Positions 1 to 10,800 of a stretch of DNA of 21,562 nucleotides are shown piece by piece. The notes beneath the pieces were generated by a model that saw nothing but the letters and a program-made list of their open reading frames with translations, was not told the origin of the DNA and ran no database searches. Both the position numbers and the translations under genes were made by a program. The number at the start of each line of letters is the position of its first letter. Position 1 is the stretch's first letter. The stretch comes from Perkinsus olseni (Eukaryota > Perkinsozoa > Perkinsida > Perkinsidae): contig JABANP010000702.1 of assembly GCA_013115135.1 (NCBI GenBank), positions 1-21,562 of the forward strand, given 5' to 3'.

Positions 1-620
1 TATGCCGGAGTTGTTGCGATGAGTGGATATTTACCCAGGGCCAGCAGGTTGGTGGCCGCTTGCTCGAGCCGTGTGAAGTAACTCATAACAGATTGCTAGG
101 AAAGGGTCTCTTTCCCAACTAACGATAGGGCGAAAAATCGCCGATAATCGGTGCAATAGAAAACCTTCGCTGTGCGTAAAGATATCGCTGGTATTACCTT
201 TTTCAAGTTTTCCTACTCTTTCGAGAGTATCTTTTCAGCTTTATTCTTTCTCCGGCGGCAGCAGGGAGGTCGACGCCCGTCTTACACTGCCATGGCGACT
301 CGGATACGATGGTCCCCTCGGACGCGGCGGTCGCAACTCTCAATCATTTACAGGACGCTGGCCTCGAAGATGTCACTTTCATGATGTGAACATCCCGACC
401 TTTTTCGCATCTTGCATGGTCAACCTCAAGATACCCTGGAATGCATCATTCGGCTTGTGGAGAGGAGATCCGACACATCGCAGTTTGGTTGAAACTCAAA
501 GCCAAACTTGGCTGTCGAGAACGTGAGGCATTTGGTCCCGGGTTCTATCCTCGGTTACTGCACTCCTTACACTCTTATGATTCCAGTCAGGGCCCACCGC
601 TGATATCTTGGAATCATTAA
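1..620 (+). CDS. Acyl-protein thioesterase, 3' part (gene runs off the left edge)
   Basis: C-terminal part of an alpha/beta-hydrolase of the acyl-protein thioesterase (LYPLA/APT) family, cytosolic esterases that remove palmitate from protein cysteines. I read three exons: 1-47, 269-385 and 431-620, with introns 48-268 and 386-430 (the latter 45 nt). The first exon reads AGVVAMSGYLPRAS, matching the family's 'LSG/C-x-LP' strand. The second contains HCHGDSDTMVP, carrying the catalytic Asp, then DAAVATLNHLQDAGLEDVTF. The third starts YPGMHHSAC, supplying the catalytic His. The nucleophile serine lies outside the window. After the usual APT end (about WLKLKAKLGC) the frame stays open for about 34 more residues to TAA at 618-620, longer than typical, so a further intron or an alternative end is possible. 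Phase is consistent across all three exons. The start of exon 2 is the least certain boundary. Confidence 0.8.
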
Positions 621-888
621 CAACTAGGGAGCTTCAGGATGCCGCCAGCGTCTTCCATCTACCATCACCGGATGAGGTGGGGAGTGTTGGGGAAGGTGTG
701 GTATGATGCTCTCCTTAGGATAAGTCCACCGAGGAGCTTCGGAAGGATCTCATAGCGTCTCTCGCCGCCGCACTTTCGTGAAGCATGCCCGCTGAGTTTC
801 TGTCGGTAGAGGTTGTCGAGCTTCCTTAGGGGTTGGGAAATCTTCCGGGTGCGCATCCGTAAAGATACCGTCCTGGGCAGCAGGACTT

Positions 889-1400
889 ATGTCAGTTTTG
901 CACCCCAGCACAGGCCTCGCTGCTTTCCGCACTCTCCTCTCGAGGCAATCCTCTTTCCTGTCGGCTCCCTTCATCAGCAACAGTCGATCGTTTTCGAAGA
1001 TGTCACACAACGTCACCAGTCGAGAGAATGGCAAAGTTCTGGTCCTCACGCCCAAGGAGGGACAAGTGGATAGTAATAGTCATTTGGCGTATGCTTTCAT
1101 ACCAACTTTTCCCGAATCAGGCGCGGTATTTTTGATGCACGGCCTCGGCGATACCGCCAACGGCTGGCTTGATGTCGCCCATTACTGGTCCAAGAGCTTC
1201 CCCACAACCCGGTTCATCCTCCCTACCGCGGAGTCGATGCCGGTGACCCTCAACTACGGCGCTCCGATGCCTTCCTGGTGACTACAGCATCCCGCACGCC
1301 TAGGGTGATCGCCTCGTGTAGGTACGACATCGAAGCCCTAGGGGCAGAGGCTACCAAGGCGACGGCCAAAGCCGGCGGTATAGAAAGATCCGAAAGATGA
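889..1400 (+). pseudogene. Acyl-protein thioesterase, 5' half only (truncated copy)
   Basis: Second APT-family copy. ATG at 889 gives a 37-residue Arg/Ser-rich N-terminal extension that resembles an organelle-targeting leader; the ATG at 1000 (MSHNVTSRENG) matches the start of the third copy at the right edge and may be the ancestral start. Exons 889-1072, 1121-1277 and from 1322, with introns of 48 and 44 nt at the same sites and phases as in the right-hand copy. The 48-nt intron keeps the frame open, so the protein can be misread with 16 extra residues. It shows FLMHGLGDTANGW (oxyanion-hole region), FILPTAESMPVT and GAPMPSWYDI, all APT hallmarks. After WYDIEALGAEAT the frame ends at TGA 1398-1400 and no GFSQGG nucleophile elbow, Asp or His follows before unrelated sequence. 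It is therefore either a truncated pseudogene or missing distant exons; I favour truncation. Confidence 0.65.
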
Positions 1401-2341
1401 TGCTAGAAAGATGGGGTACCGGAAGACTGACAGCATTGACAACGAAATTTCCGCTATGATGAGCCAGACGGAGATAGATCGGAGAAGCCGAAGAGATGAG
1501 GCTCTGGTTATGGGCCGATGGAACTTCAGTGAAGTTACTTCACGTCCTCCAACTCTCCCAGAGACTCTCAAATTGACCGGAGATTCTTGGAACAGCTCAG
1601 AAATATTCAGGAGAGGTCCTGGCAAGAGCCTAGGAAAGCTCTTTTTCAAAACTCAACACAGTAAATATATTAGACACATCGAGAGTCGTCTTAGCAGTCT
1701 CATAGCCGGGAAGGCTGTTCTGCACTTCACGTCTACGTTCGCGGCTTTGCCTAGGTCTTCGCCTCTTTTCCGGGAGAGTCAGGGAGGTCCCGATTTCAGA
1801 ATCCTTCCAGACTATATCCTTCGTGTCGGGACCCAAGTCAACCCTCGTTGAAAGTTCTTTGCTTACCAACGAGCTATTCCACTCGAATTGAGTGCCATAG
1901 CGAGAGCCGTAATCGTTCGCTTCGGCGCCCTCCGATACTGCTTCTCTGACGGGAGAACTGCTGTGAGAAAGCTGATGCTTGTTCGTATTCGCTAAATGAG
2001 GGAATTCGGAGGGAATTCGGAGGGAATTCTGGACGCGAATTCCCTTCAAGTACACCCTTGACGATCAGCCAGTTGAAGAAATATATTGCTTTCATCGAGA
2101 AAAAGGCACGCGTCCTTCCGTCATAATGGTCATAACAGCATGCGTCTCATGACATAGGTGATAGTCCCAACCGTCATCTCAGGTTCAGCGACGGCTTGCA
2201 TTGCAGGGACTCGGTCTTCGAGACCACCACGATGGACAACTGGATGGTCATGACGGAGACGGACATGTGAATCAAGTTGCAAACGGTGAGTAGCCAGTAA
2301 ACCTCTCGAGGCAGCCAGTTGTCAAGTGACGACAACTCTCA
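1401..2341. other. No convincing gene; competing open frames on both strands
   Basis: This stretch follows the truncated APT copy. A plus frame (1411-1851, 146 residues) and a minus frame (1630-2055, 141 residues) overlap and neither resembles a known family. The minus frame ends one candidate exon at WNSSL followed by a GTAAGC donor (around 1876), which hints at a spliced minus-strand gene, but I could not build a continuous model. No APT catalytic motif continues here, which is why the upstream copy is called truncated. Confidence 0.3.
2000..2033. repeat. Short tandem repeat of an 11-nt GAATTC-containing unit
   Basis: GGGAATTCGGA is present twice in perfect tandem (2000-2010, 2011-2021), followed by a third diverged unit GGGAATTCTGGA. 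A fourth GAATTC lies nearby (about 2037). It sits in non-coding or weakly coding DNA. Confidence 0.85.
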
Positions 2342-2773
2342 ATGAGAATCTTTGATGAACGATCAAGACTCCTTGCACGCGCAGCGGGGGTCGAGCCGCT
2401 CGGCCCGAGCGTAAGCCTTCACACTCTTCCGCTCACGTGACGAGCCTACGCTGCATGACATCTTGCTGATTTCTTCCCTCCCTTCTAGACCAACAGCTGG
2501 GATTGGTATTATCCACAATATTGGCATTTCTCAGCCTTCATCGCGAGGCCTCCAACCGATGACGAGGCGGACTCCATAGGCCTCGAGTCGGAACTTGACG
2601 ACGTCAAGTTGACGTCTTCGACTCGACGATTAAGTGACATACTCAATTGGAGGGGGTCCAAACTTCTGTCTACTCCACAGACAAACAGGAATACATTATA
2701 TACACTGCGTATAATACACACTCTCCGCAGGAGAAAGCATTCCGTCCAATCAGTGTGTCGCCTTATTACTTAG
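2342..2773 (+). CDS. Hypothetical two-exon protein
   Basis: Exon 1 (2342-2410) encodes MRIFDERSRLLARAAGVEP and ends at a GTAAGC donor. The acceptor CTTCTAG precedes exon 2 (2489-2773), which continues in phase with TNSWDWYYPQYWHFSAF, then an acidic, polar tail. An in-frame TGA shortly upstream makes 2342 the first usable ATG. Total about 117 residues. The aromatic run WDWYYPQYWHF is unusual, but I recognise no family. The intron (78 nt) has a pyrimidine-rich 3' end (TCCCTCCCTTCTAG). The gene ends about 20 nt before the VPS54-derived pseudogene on the opposite strand. An overlapping minus frame (2509-2721) is less protein-like. Function unknown; the terminal part after LNWRGSK may be read-through. 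Confidence 0.42.
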
Positions 2774-2789
2774 CACGCACTGCCTGTGT

Positions 2790-3690
2790 CGGTCATGCAG
2801 CATGACAGATGCGGCAGCTCTCTGGCCACGCGGATCAGCACCATCCTTTTTTCCCCGACGACGCCACAATCGAATTATCATCTGAGCGAATCCTATCATG
2901 GCACCAGCTACTTGAAACGATGCTCTTACCATCATCAGTTGTATAGTATTGGGTAAGCTGTTGATCCAACCACTGCAATCCTCGAGCTACTCCAACAGCA
3001 GGACCCATCAGCTCACTCCACAGGGTCAGCAGCTGCTCTGAATTCAACTGGCCCAGGGCCCTCTCCAGCCGCCCAGCGGTGGAGCGTCTGGGAGCGGCAG
3101 GCTCTGAGCAACACAACTACATATCACCCGACACCCGAAGACCGACGCCCGGTTACTCAAGTCTCCTGCCCCGTCTGTCGTCGTACCGCCTCCACCGCGG
3201 GCATCCTCAGAGCCCGGTAATGCAATTGCCATAGATTTACCTGAAACCCGAAGTGATGATCGAAATACATAATCGCCGCCCTGACCTCCTGGATGAGGGT
3301 GGTTGAGCTTAGCGGCGCTACTTTCTTGACCAGCCGCCGTGCCCTCCTCAACAGCAGGTATGCAATTTACAGCCGAGGAAGGTGGGTTCCGAGGAGCGTA
3401 AAGTACTGAACCTTTGCGTCGCCGCCTCGCCAAGACGCCGCCGGCTCACCTGTCCATCGATCCGAAATTCTCTTCCGAGCCTCGGCGATGGTGATGACCT
3501 TGGCGGAGTCCAACACCGGCAGAGTCCGCTGCCGATAACCTGAGCCATCCTAAGATGCGACTCGATCAAGCAATATATTACTCCTACGGTGAGAGTCCTA
3601 CCTCATTATTATCATCCACAAATTCCCGTGTACTCCGCGCCGAGGCGATCGCACCCAGCTCATCTTGTAGTTGTCAACGGATTCAACGAG
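2790..3690 (-). pseudogene. Decayed partial duplicate of VPS54 (exons 6-9)
   Basis: Minus-strand copy of the middle of the VPS54 gene that lies 1.2 kb further along. Matching blocks in order: LQDELGAIASARSTRE (cf. LQDELGGIAAVRSIRK), VLDSAKVITIAEARKRI (cf. VLDSSKITIPEARQNL), RARRLVKKVAPLSSTTLIQE (cf. RARRLVKKIAQLSSARLIQE), and GRLERALGQLNSEQLLTLW, identical in both. The intron between the last two blocks is kept (3104-3156) and its 3' end is nearly identical to the intron at 8192-8240, so the duplication was at DNA level, not by retroposition. Decay is visible: the codon matching Arg just before LLQDEL is TGA, one or two frame changes separate neighbouring blocks, and a frameshift falls in an A6 run near 2851 within the last exon. 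It lacks the N- and C-terminal VPS54 regions. Confidence 0.8.
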
Positions 3691-4873
3691 AGAATCACAG
3701 AAGAACAATAACTGCATGCACTGGTGACACTGAAAAAGATACCATCGGGGATATGAATAGTGCGGCACACTGACGACACGTCGACTTCTCGGCGAGAAGT
3801 CGGGAGGAGCCGAGAGGAGAGACCCAGTGATGTCAACTGAGTGATGATAGACGATATGCTCATCTCTCAGCAGCGACTCCGCACAGCATACTTCATTGCC
3901 TTTACTCTGGAACTAGATGAGCTCGTCCCCGTGTCGAGTACCATAACGCTATAGAAGTATTCAGCTACTATCGTTAGAAAGAATTCATTACAGGAAAACG
4001 GCGCTCGCACGCTGACTTGAGCTTGGCAGGGGCGTGAACTATGATGCCATAAGAGCTACGACCTCTCTCCTCGATTGGCTACCTCCTCACCTCTATATCT
4101 CATCTCTCTTGAGACTCTCTGGGATTGCCAAATTGTCCAAGTCGAGGGAGTCCATATGACACTGGCGGTCCACACCGAACTGCGCTAATGGACACACGCT
4201 TCCTCAACTAGACATTACGGTCAGTAGAGGCGATCGTCACGGTAGCGTTTCATCACTAGTTGTAGCGTCTTCCGTCCGCAGCGCTCATCGTGTTAGTCAG
4301 TACTTCCGAATTAAAGAGGACATCGACCCAGCTGAGCCAGGCTCGGGTCCTACTGTCATCCCGTGTGACACACACGGTGTGACTCACACCTTGGCTGTCC
4401 TTCCTCAGCGACAACGAGTCACCCCTAGTTCTCTGGAGTTAACCTGCAGGAGTCAAGGCCGACATCGCCGATAACTGGGCTACCTCAACTCACTTCTTCT
4501 CAGCAACACCAACTGCGATGATCGAACCTGTCAGCACTGCTGTTATAATGAAAAATCTTAGAACACATCTCCGTCACATGAAGTTATCGACCGCCGCTCA
4601 GCTGTGTACAGGGGCTTATCCAGGTTCATCTACACGAAGATGACAGGAAGGAAGGCAGCAATTTTATGGGCTATCGCTACTGCATCCACGAGAGGTTACG
4701 CAGTCAGCTCCTTTTCATCCTCGCCCTGTGTGACAACTTAGATCGGTAAAGACTCCATCATCGAAATTAAACATCGAGCTACTTCAATGGTAGAGGATTA
4801 ATGCTACATCATCATCACTTCTGCGGCAGCGGCGATTCGAAGAAAACAACAGTCTCGTCAGAGTTGAAAACAA
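3691..4873. other. Intergenic stretch, no gene recognised
   Basis: About 1.2 kb between the VPS54-like pseudogene and the VPS54 stop codon. No frame on either strand gives recognisable protein or a convincing exon chain. The only structure I noted is a perfect odd palindrome GGTGTGA-C-TCACACC near 4376-4390, next to a direct repeat of GTGTGAC. Confidence 0.5.
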
Positions 4874-7800
4874 CTAGTCCCCTGCAGCAGGGGTGGCAGC
4901 AGGGGCGGCAGCGGGCGGTGTAGTGGAAGCATCAGCCGATGTCTCTTCTTCGCTGCTGCTTGTCGACTTAGGTCCATCCTCAGCCTGGTCCAACAGCTGC
5001 AATATATCGCCAGAAGGAGGTTCTCCGTCCTTCGGAGGAAGTATCCTGAGGTCAACAACCGTACCACAACTGAAGCACGACGATCTCATACCTGTCGGTT
5101 ATACTCAGCATCTCTTTCACACTAGCCTCCATTCGGGCTCTGATGTCTGCAATGGGGCGCAGCTTGACAACCATCTGGCCCAGGTCCGCTAGAATGCTCG
5201 TCCGCCAAGACTCAAGCACACTGGCATCATCAACCTTATCCTTCTCCTTCAACAGCCTGGCTTCAAAGCGTGAACCGAAATCGACAAAGACCCGAGAGAA
5301 AATAAGTTCCACACACTTGGGCGAGAGGGACTTCATCAGCACCCTATGCATGCTGCTCACGTCGTTCACTATCTTCAGTACATTCTCGTTCGGGCCCGTC
5401 CTCTGGCCGGCCCGACTGGCCTTCTCTGCCGACAGCCACTTTGCGCAATGATGGTCGAATCTTTCTACCAAAATATCTCCGAGTTTCCGCATGAGGTTGC
5501 CCTTATGCTCAGACATCTCCGCCTTCAATCGGTAGAGCAAATCCTCCAAAACAATGCGTATCCCAGGTCCACCCTTGCTCCCCGCGATCGACTCCAGTGT
5601 GTTGGCTACCAAGGGTAAAACACTCGACAACATATCAATCGTCTGATAGGTCAAAGCCAAGTTCGTGGCTGTCACCGTCTTCCTCGACCCTGACGACACC
5701 GCCTGCCCTTCGAGCAACAACTTCTCAATCTGTCCGTTAGCCAACCGCAACATCGACGTTAGACGTACTGCGGCGTCAGTCGCCAATTGCGGCAGGGCGC
5801 GCGCTACATCAAGATAGACAGCGATGAGCTCGAGGATGCCGAGGCCTGCCGGGACCACCAAGAAGGAACCTTGATCTTCCGGGAGGACTAAATACCGCCG
5901 ACCCCGGGCCGTAGAATCTTTCCCCTGCTGCTGCTGTTCTTCGCCCGATGTACTGCCATCTTCGACCACATGTCCGTCGGGCAAGAACTTGGAGAGCACT
6001 CTCGACTCGAAGTGGGCTGGTACGTCTGTTCTCTCCCATTTCTCTCGCTCTAATAAAAGGTTCGCTTGAGCTACATTAGCCTGAAAGAAAGAAAAGATTC
6101 CTGAACATCATGATCCGATCACTTTTCGCCACGACTGTTGCAGGGGATAGCAATTCCTCAAGGTCCGTTGATGCGAGAAAATCATTCGATCGAGCGTATC
6201 ATTGCACGAGAATCAATATTCACATCGCTTACCCCTAGTCCTCGCCTCACCTGATGGATCTCTTCCACTGCTAGCTTAGCCTGTTGCAGCACAATGGCCG
6301 ACAGGTTTGCCGCTCCCGGCACACCGGTAACGTCAGCCGATTTCTGACCATCTGTGGTACGGTTGCTCCAGGTATCGAAGCAGGGCGCGATCTTCTCAGA
6401 TAGAGCGGTATTAGTTCTGAGCAATTGAAAAGATCATATATTTAAGACGTGACTGTAAGGAGATCTTACATTGAGATCATCTTTCCCAGATCTTCGGGAG
6501 ACATCAGACTATTGCGATTTTGCCGAAGCTGGAGCACTTGGCCGCATCTGAATGGATGACGATATACGCGAAGACTCCAGCCAGCGGAAAAGAGCTGTTT
6601 GCCGCGGCGGAAAAGTTTTTTTAACATCAGAAAACCTTGCTTTGCTATACCACCATATTTTGCTGAGCAGCACAGCGGGGCGGTTTAGTCGACTGAAGTT
6701 CACAGTCGACTGTTCAAGACTCCAACACAGAGAATGCACAAGAAACAGGAATGCACAGGAACTTGTCATCGCGAGAGCTCTTTAGAGTTCGAGATCCTTG
6801 AAGGACCGTCTTTTCAGAATATCTGAATCGGAACGCCTTCTAATCATGCCACGATTATCGTGGAGTGTAATCCTTTTTGAAACGATTGCAATGCAACCCA
6901 AGGAGCAAACGAGATGCCAATCAAACCGCTTCATATTGAACTTAATCTCTCCTTCGCCGAAGTCCCTTTATCCTGGGCTATAAAGATGCTCGAATAGTCC
7001 ATCTCTGCGGATGATAGTAAGTAATATTCTAGCAATTCGATTTGCTTCTTCCTCTCCTCATTCGTAGGAGAAGGATTCAGCTCCTCGTGAGCCCTCTCAT
7101 AACGCTCACAGCCCCTTAGAATAAACCTGTTCACTCTGCTGACCACTGCTACGCGCATCGGACGCCAGACGGGGTTTTTCCGTGAATTCCGTGGTCACCG
7201 CGCCTGATGTAGGATGTTGTTTGAACAGGAACCTTGGGCAGGTTCGTATTTTCCAACTGCCCTTCACTGGAGACTCCTAGGCCCTTCAGTCGTAGCCCGC
7301 GCAGTAGTGGTCCAACTTGGACCTTGAGATCCTCTTTCGTCCTCTCTAAGGCTGAGGACCTCAAGTGATTCTGCCATGCCAAATATGGCTGCCGCAGCAG
7401 GTCACTCAGGTACCGAGGTTCATCCCCGCTCTAGCGATACAGGCCGTCGGTTCACCGTCGGCGGAGCCGATAATCGCTTATGGACTTCCTTTTCACGTAG
7501 CTTCCTGTACTCCACTATAACAGCCAACTGTCAGCGGGAACGGGTTGACTGCTCGCTCAAACTCTGCCATTCGCCGTTATAAACCGATACTACATGGCTC
7601 ATAATATCAGTTTCCAGTTTGATATCAGCTATGGCTGATATCACTCATTCCCCCGAGCCATCAGCCCCATCGGTATCAAAAAACATTAGTGAGCTCGTGC
7701 CATCAGCTGTTGCAAGCAGAGTGTGGTATGAAACTACTAGGTGAACTGGATTACTGGCTTCATCTCCGACAGAAAACCATTCACAACTTGTGAAACTTGG

Positions 7801-10800
7801 CCAGGCAGCCTGGCCTTATAATTCACAAGCAGACTGAGCCTGCCAGGCTTAGCTCACCCCACTCTGGCATGATCTCACCTCACGAGTACAGCCTGCATGA
7901 CCGCTGCAGCAACCCTCTGAATCTGTCCTCGCAGATCAATGCCATCCTTGTCCTTCGAGGCCGCAACGTTATCTGAAGCTTTCCCATCACGCAGATTGAT
8001 AGTAACGATGCTCTTACCATCATCAGGTGTATAGTATTGAGTAAGCTGTTGATCCAACCACTGCAATCCTCGAGCTACTTCGACAGCAGCACCCATCAGC
8101 TCACTCCACAGCGTCAGCAGCTGCTCTGAATTCAGCTGGCCCAAGGCCCTCTCCAGCCGCCCAGTGGTGGAGCGTCGGGAAGTGGCAGGCTCTGAGCAAC
8201 ACAACCATCACCCCATGCCCGTATAGCAACTAACAGCTACTCAGATCTCCTGCCCCGTCCGTCGTCGTGCCGCCCCCACCGCGGGCATCCTCAGAGCTCG
8301 ATACCCCATTCACCACGGCTCGACCTAAGATAGGATCACTCAACAACTGCTGCGATACACGAATTCTGGCCTTACTCTCCTGGATGAGCCTGGCTGAGCT
8401 CAGTTGTGCTATTTTCTTCACCAGCCGCCGCGCCCTCGTCAACAGGGTATCACGCAGGTCAGTCTGGATAGTCGAGGACAGCAGATGGCGCCTGATTCAA
8501 TAACAAGGTCGGGAGATGACTGAGGAGTAGCAAGGGAATCTCATGACGATCAGATTGACAGACGATAACTGGCCCACTGAGTTCACGATGCTGCTGCGAT
8601 ATTCAGTATACCGGGTTGGAAGTATTTCAGACAAGAACATTCACGCGGGCAGGTCTAGGGTGTCAGAAAGCCTATCAATATAGGGGTCACGCTACTCCCT
8701 CGTCGTCACCTGCTCATCGCCTCCAACACTTTTCTCCCGACTCAGCCTATCAGCAAGGTTCTGCCGGGCCTCGGGGATGGTAATTTTGGAGGAATCCAAA
8801 ACCACAACAACACCAGCACTACAAACATCGATAAACTCAGACTCGATGTTCTTGTCAATAACCTGAACACCTCAAGGATACAACAAATCGATCAGGCGAT
8901 CGATTATACTTACTTTGATATTATCATCTAGCGACTTGCGTATGCTCCTCACTGCTGCTATACCTCCCAACTCATCTTGTAGTAGTCGACGGACCTGACA
9001 CGAGCGAGTGATGATTCGACGACAAAACCACGGGGGCGGCAGCCGGCGTAGAACAGCAACGCCACCGGGAAGATGAGGAGGAACCCTATCAATACTGTTG
9101 ATTGAATAGAGCGACATCTACCATAACATTCTAGAAGCTGGTATACTGATGATCAGCCGCCCTTACCTTCTCTATCAAGTCGAGTGCATCCAAGAACTCG
9201 CCATTCTGAATGACTCCACTGAGATTAGTGTACACCTCCTCCACTGTACGCATGCCCATCAACAGCCGACATATCTACACAACGGGTGACGATACAGTAA
9301 GTTGGCGATACGATTGTGATGCTGAGGGATGCAGCAGAGTCCTACAGTTAATGGTGGGAGGCGTGTGGGAGAACGAGCTCACATAGATTATCGACTGTAA
9401 TACCACCCAGTCCGTACCAGTGTCGAAAGCAAGATATCACTGATCACCACTTATGCGCAATCTATTGAGCTTATCAAGCCCAGTTACTATAATGAACGAT
9501 TACGCGGGTTACTCGCGATCATTTCATGCAGCAGTTGCTCGCTCTCCCACCCACATACAGTATTTACATCATACCTTCAATACCACACCAATGCGAATGC
9601 ATATAACTATTCACGGAGACTCTACTTCAGCTACTCACAAACTATACGAATAAGATACCTCATAATGAAAGTAGCGATAACAAAGCCCATAACCGATCCT
9701 CCTGCTTATTCGTATCTTACCTTGTTCAGCCTAGCTCTCCTTCTGAGGCATCTAGCCAGTCGGAAATCAGGCTGGAGGCACCCCGACTGCAACTCCTTGA
9801 CAGAACCCCGGCATGTTCCGACAGTCGACCGAGCCTGCAGCCGACTAGCATCACCATCAATCACCACCGACCCATCTACCTGAACTATGTCCGCCTGAAT
9901 GCTCCCTAGGTCCCTCAGAGAGCCCAACAGCTCATCGAAATTACTCAACTTCGATACGAGGTGAACCTGTACGGGAACCGTCAGAAAAGCAGAGGCTGCC
10001 CATCCATACTTCCACAGTATCGAGCTGCTGGGCCAGTTGAGAGTTCAACTCGTCTTGCTTCGTCATCAACGACCGCAAGGATCGACCTGAGTAACTTCCG
10101 GATAGCGATAGTGAGCAGCCAGCTTGGGAAGATTGAGAGCAGACAGCGACATCCGTCCAACTGTAACAATATTCCACCCTAGAATAGCTGCTCTCCAAGA
10201 CAACAAAAAAATTTGTTGCCGTGGAATAAATTCACAGTTGAATACGGTCACAGTAGACTCTAGTGAGTAGAGATTACTTTCACACAGTCGGCGACCTTTG
10301 AGGTAACCAGATACAGCAGAAAAATTAGGAATCCAAAGCTCGGAAGAATGATGCTGTTGTGGGATGAACATTCACCATCGATTCACCATAGACCTACTCT
10401 ACTGCAAACGACTTTTGCTTCGTTCCGATCAACGCTCCGATCCAACCTTACCAGCGAATACTGAGGACTGAGCGATATCATAGTCCTCGTGGAAGTAGAC
10501 ATCGGGAACTCCCTTCAACTGTACTCCACCAGATGATGACGAGGATGAAGAGGAGGAGGACCTCCTCTTCTGCCCGGGGGAATCATGAGCCCCCTCCTCC
10601 TTCTTGGTGGTTCCCGTAAAACCCGGAGCCAGCGTGCTCAGGTACCTTCAACATCGAGCGATAATAAAGTGTTAACTTGATATACTTTACTGGTCAAAAC
10701 TAACGCCCTCAGTAGGCTCCAAGGGAGGTAGCATAGCCAAGGCTTCCGATGGGGGGAGGTCCAGCAATGGTCTGATCATCTGACTGGACTCGGCCGATAG

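Noticed and set aside
1073..1120. Sixteen extra residues in the second APT copy
   Set aside because: The segment is 48 nt, starts GT and ends AG, and sits at the same site and phase as an intron in the third copy, so it is an in-frame intron rather than a protein insertion.
1411..1851. 146-residue plus frame as continuation of the truncated APT
   Set aside because: It has none of the APT motifs (GFSQGG, catalytic Asp or His) and cannot be joined in phase to the third APT exon.
2509..2721. 70-residue minus-strand frame
   Set aside because: The plus strand gives a splice-consistent frame with stronger protein character, and this frame has no partner exons.
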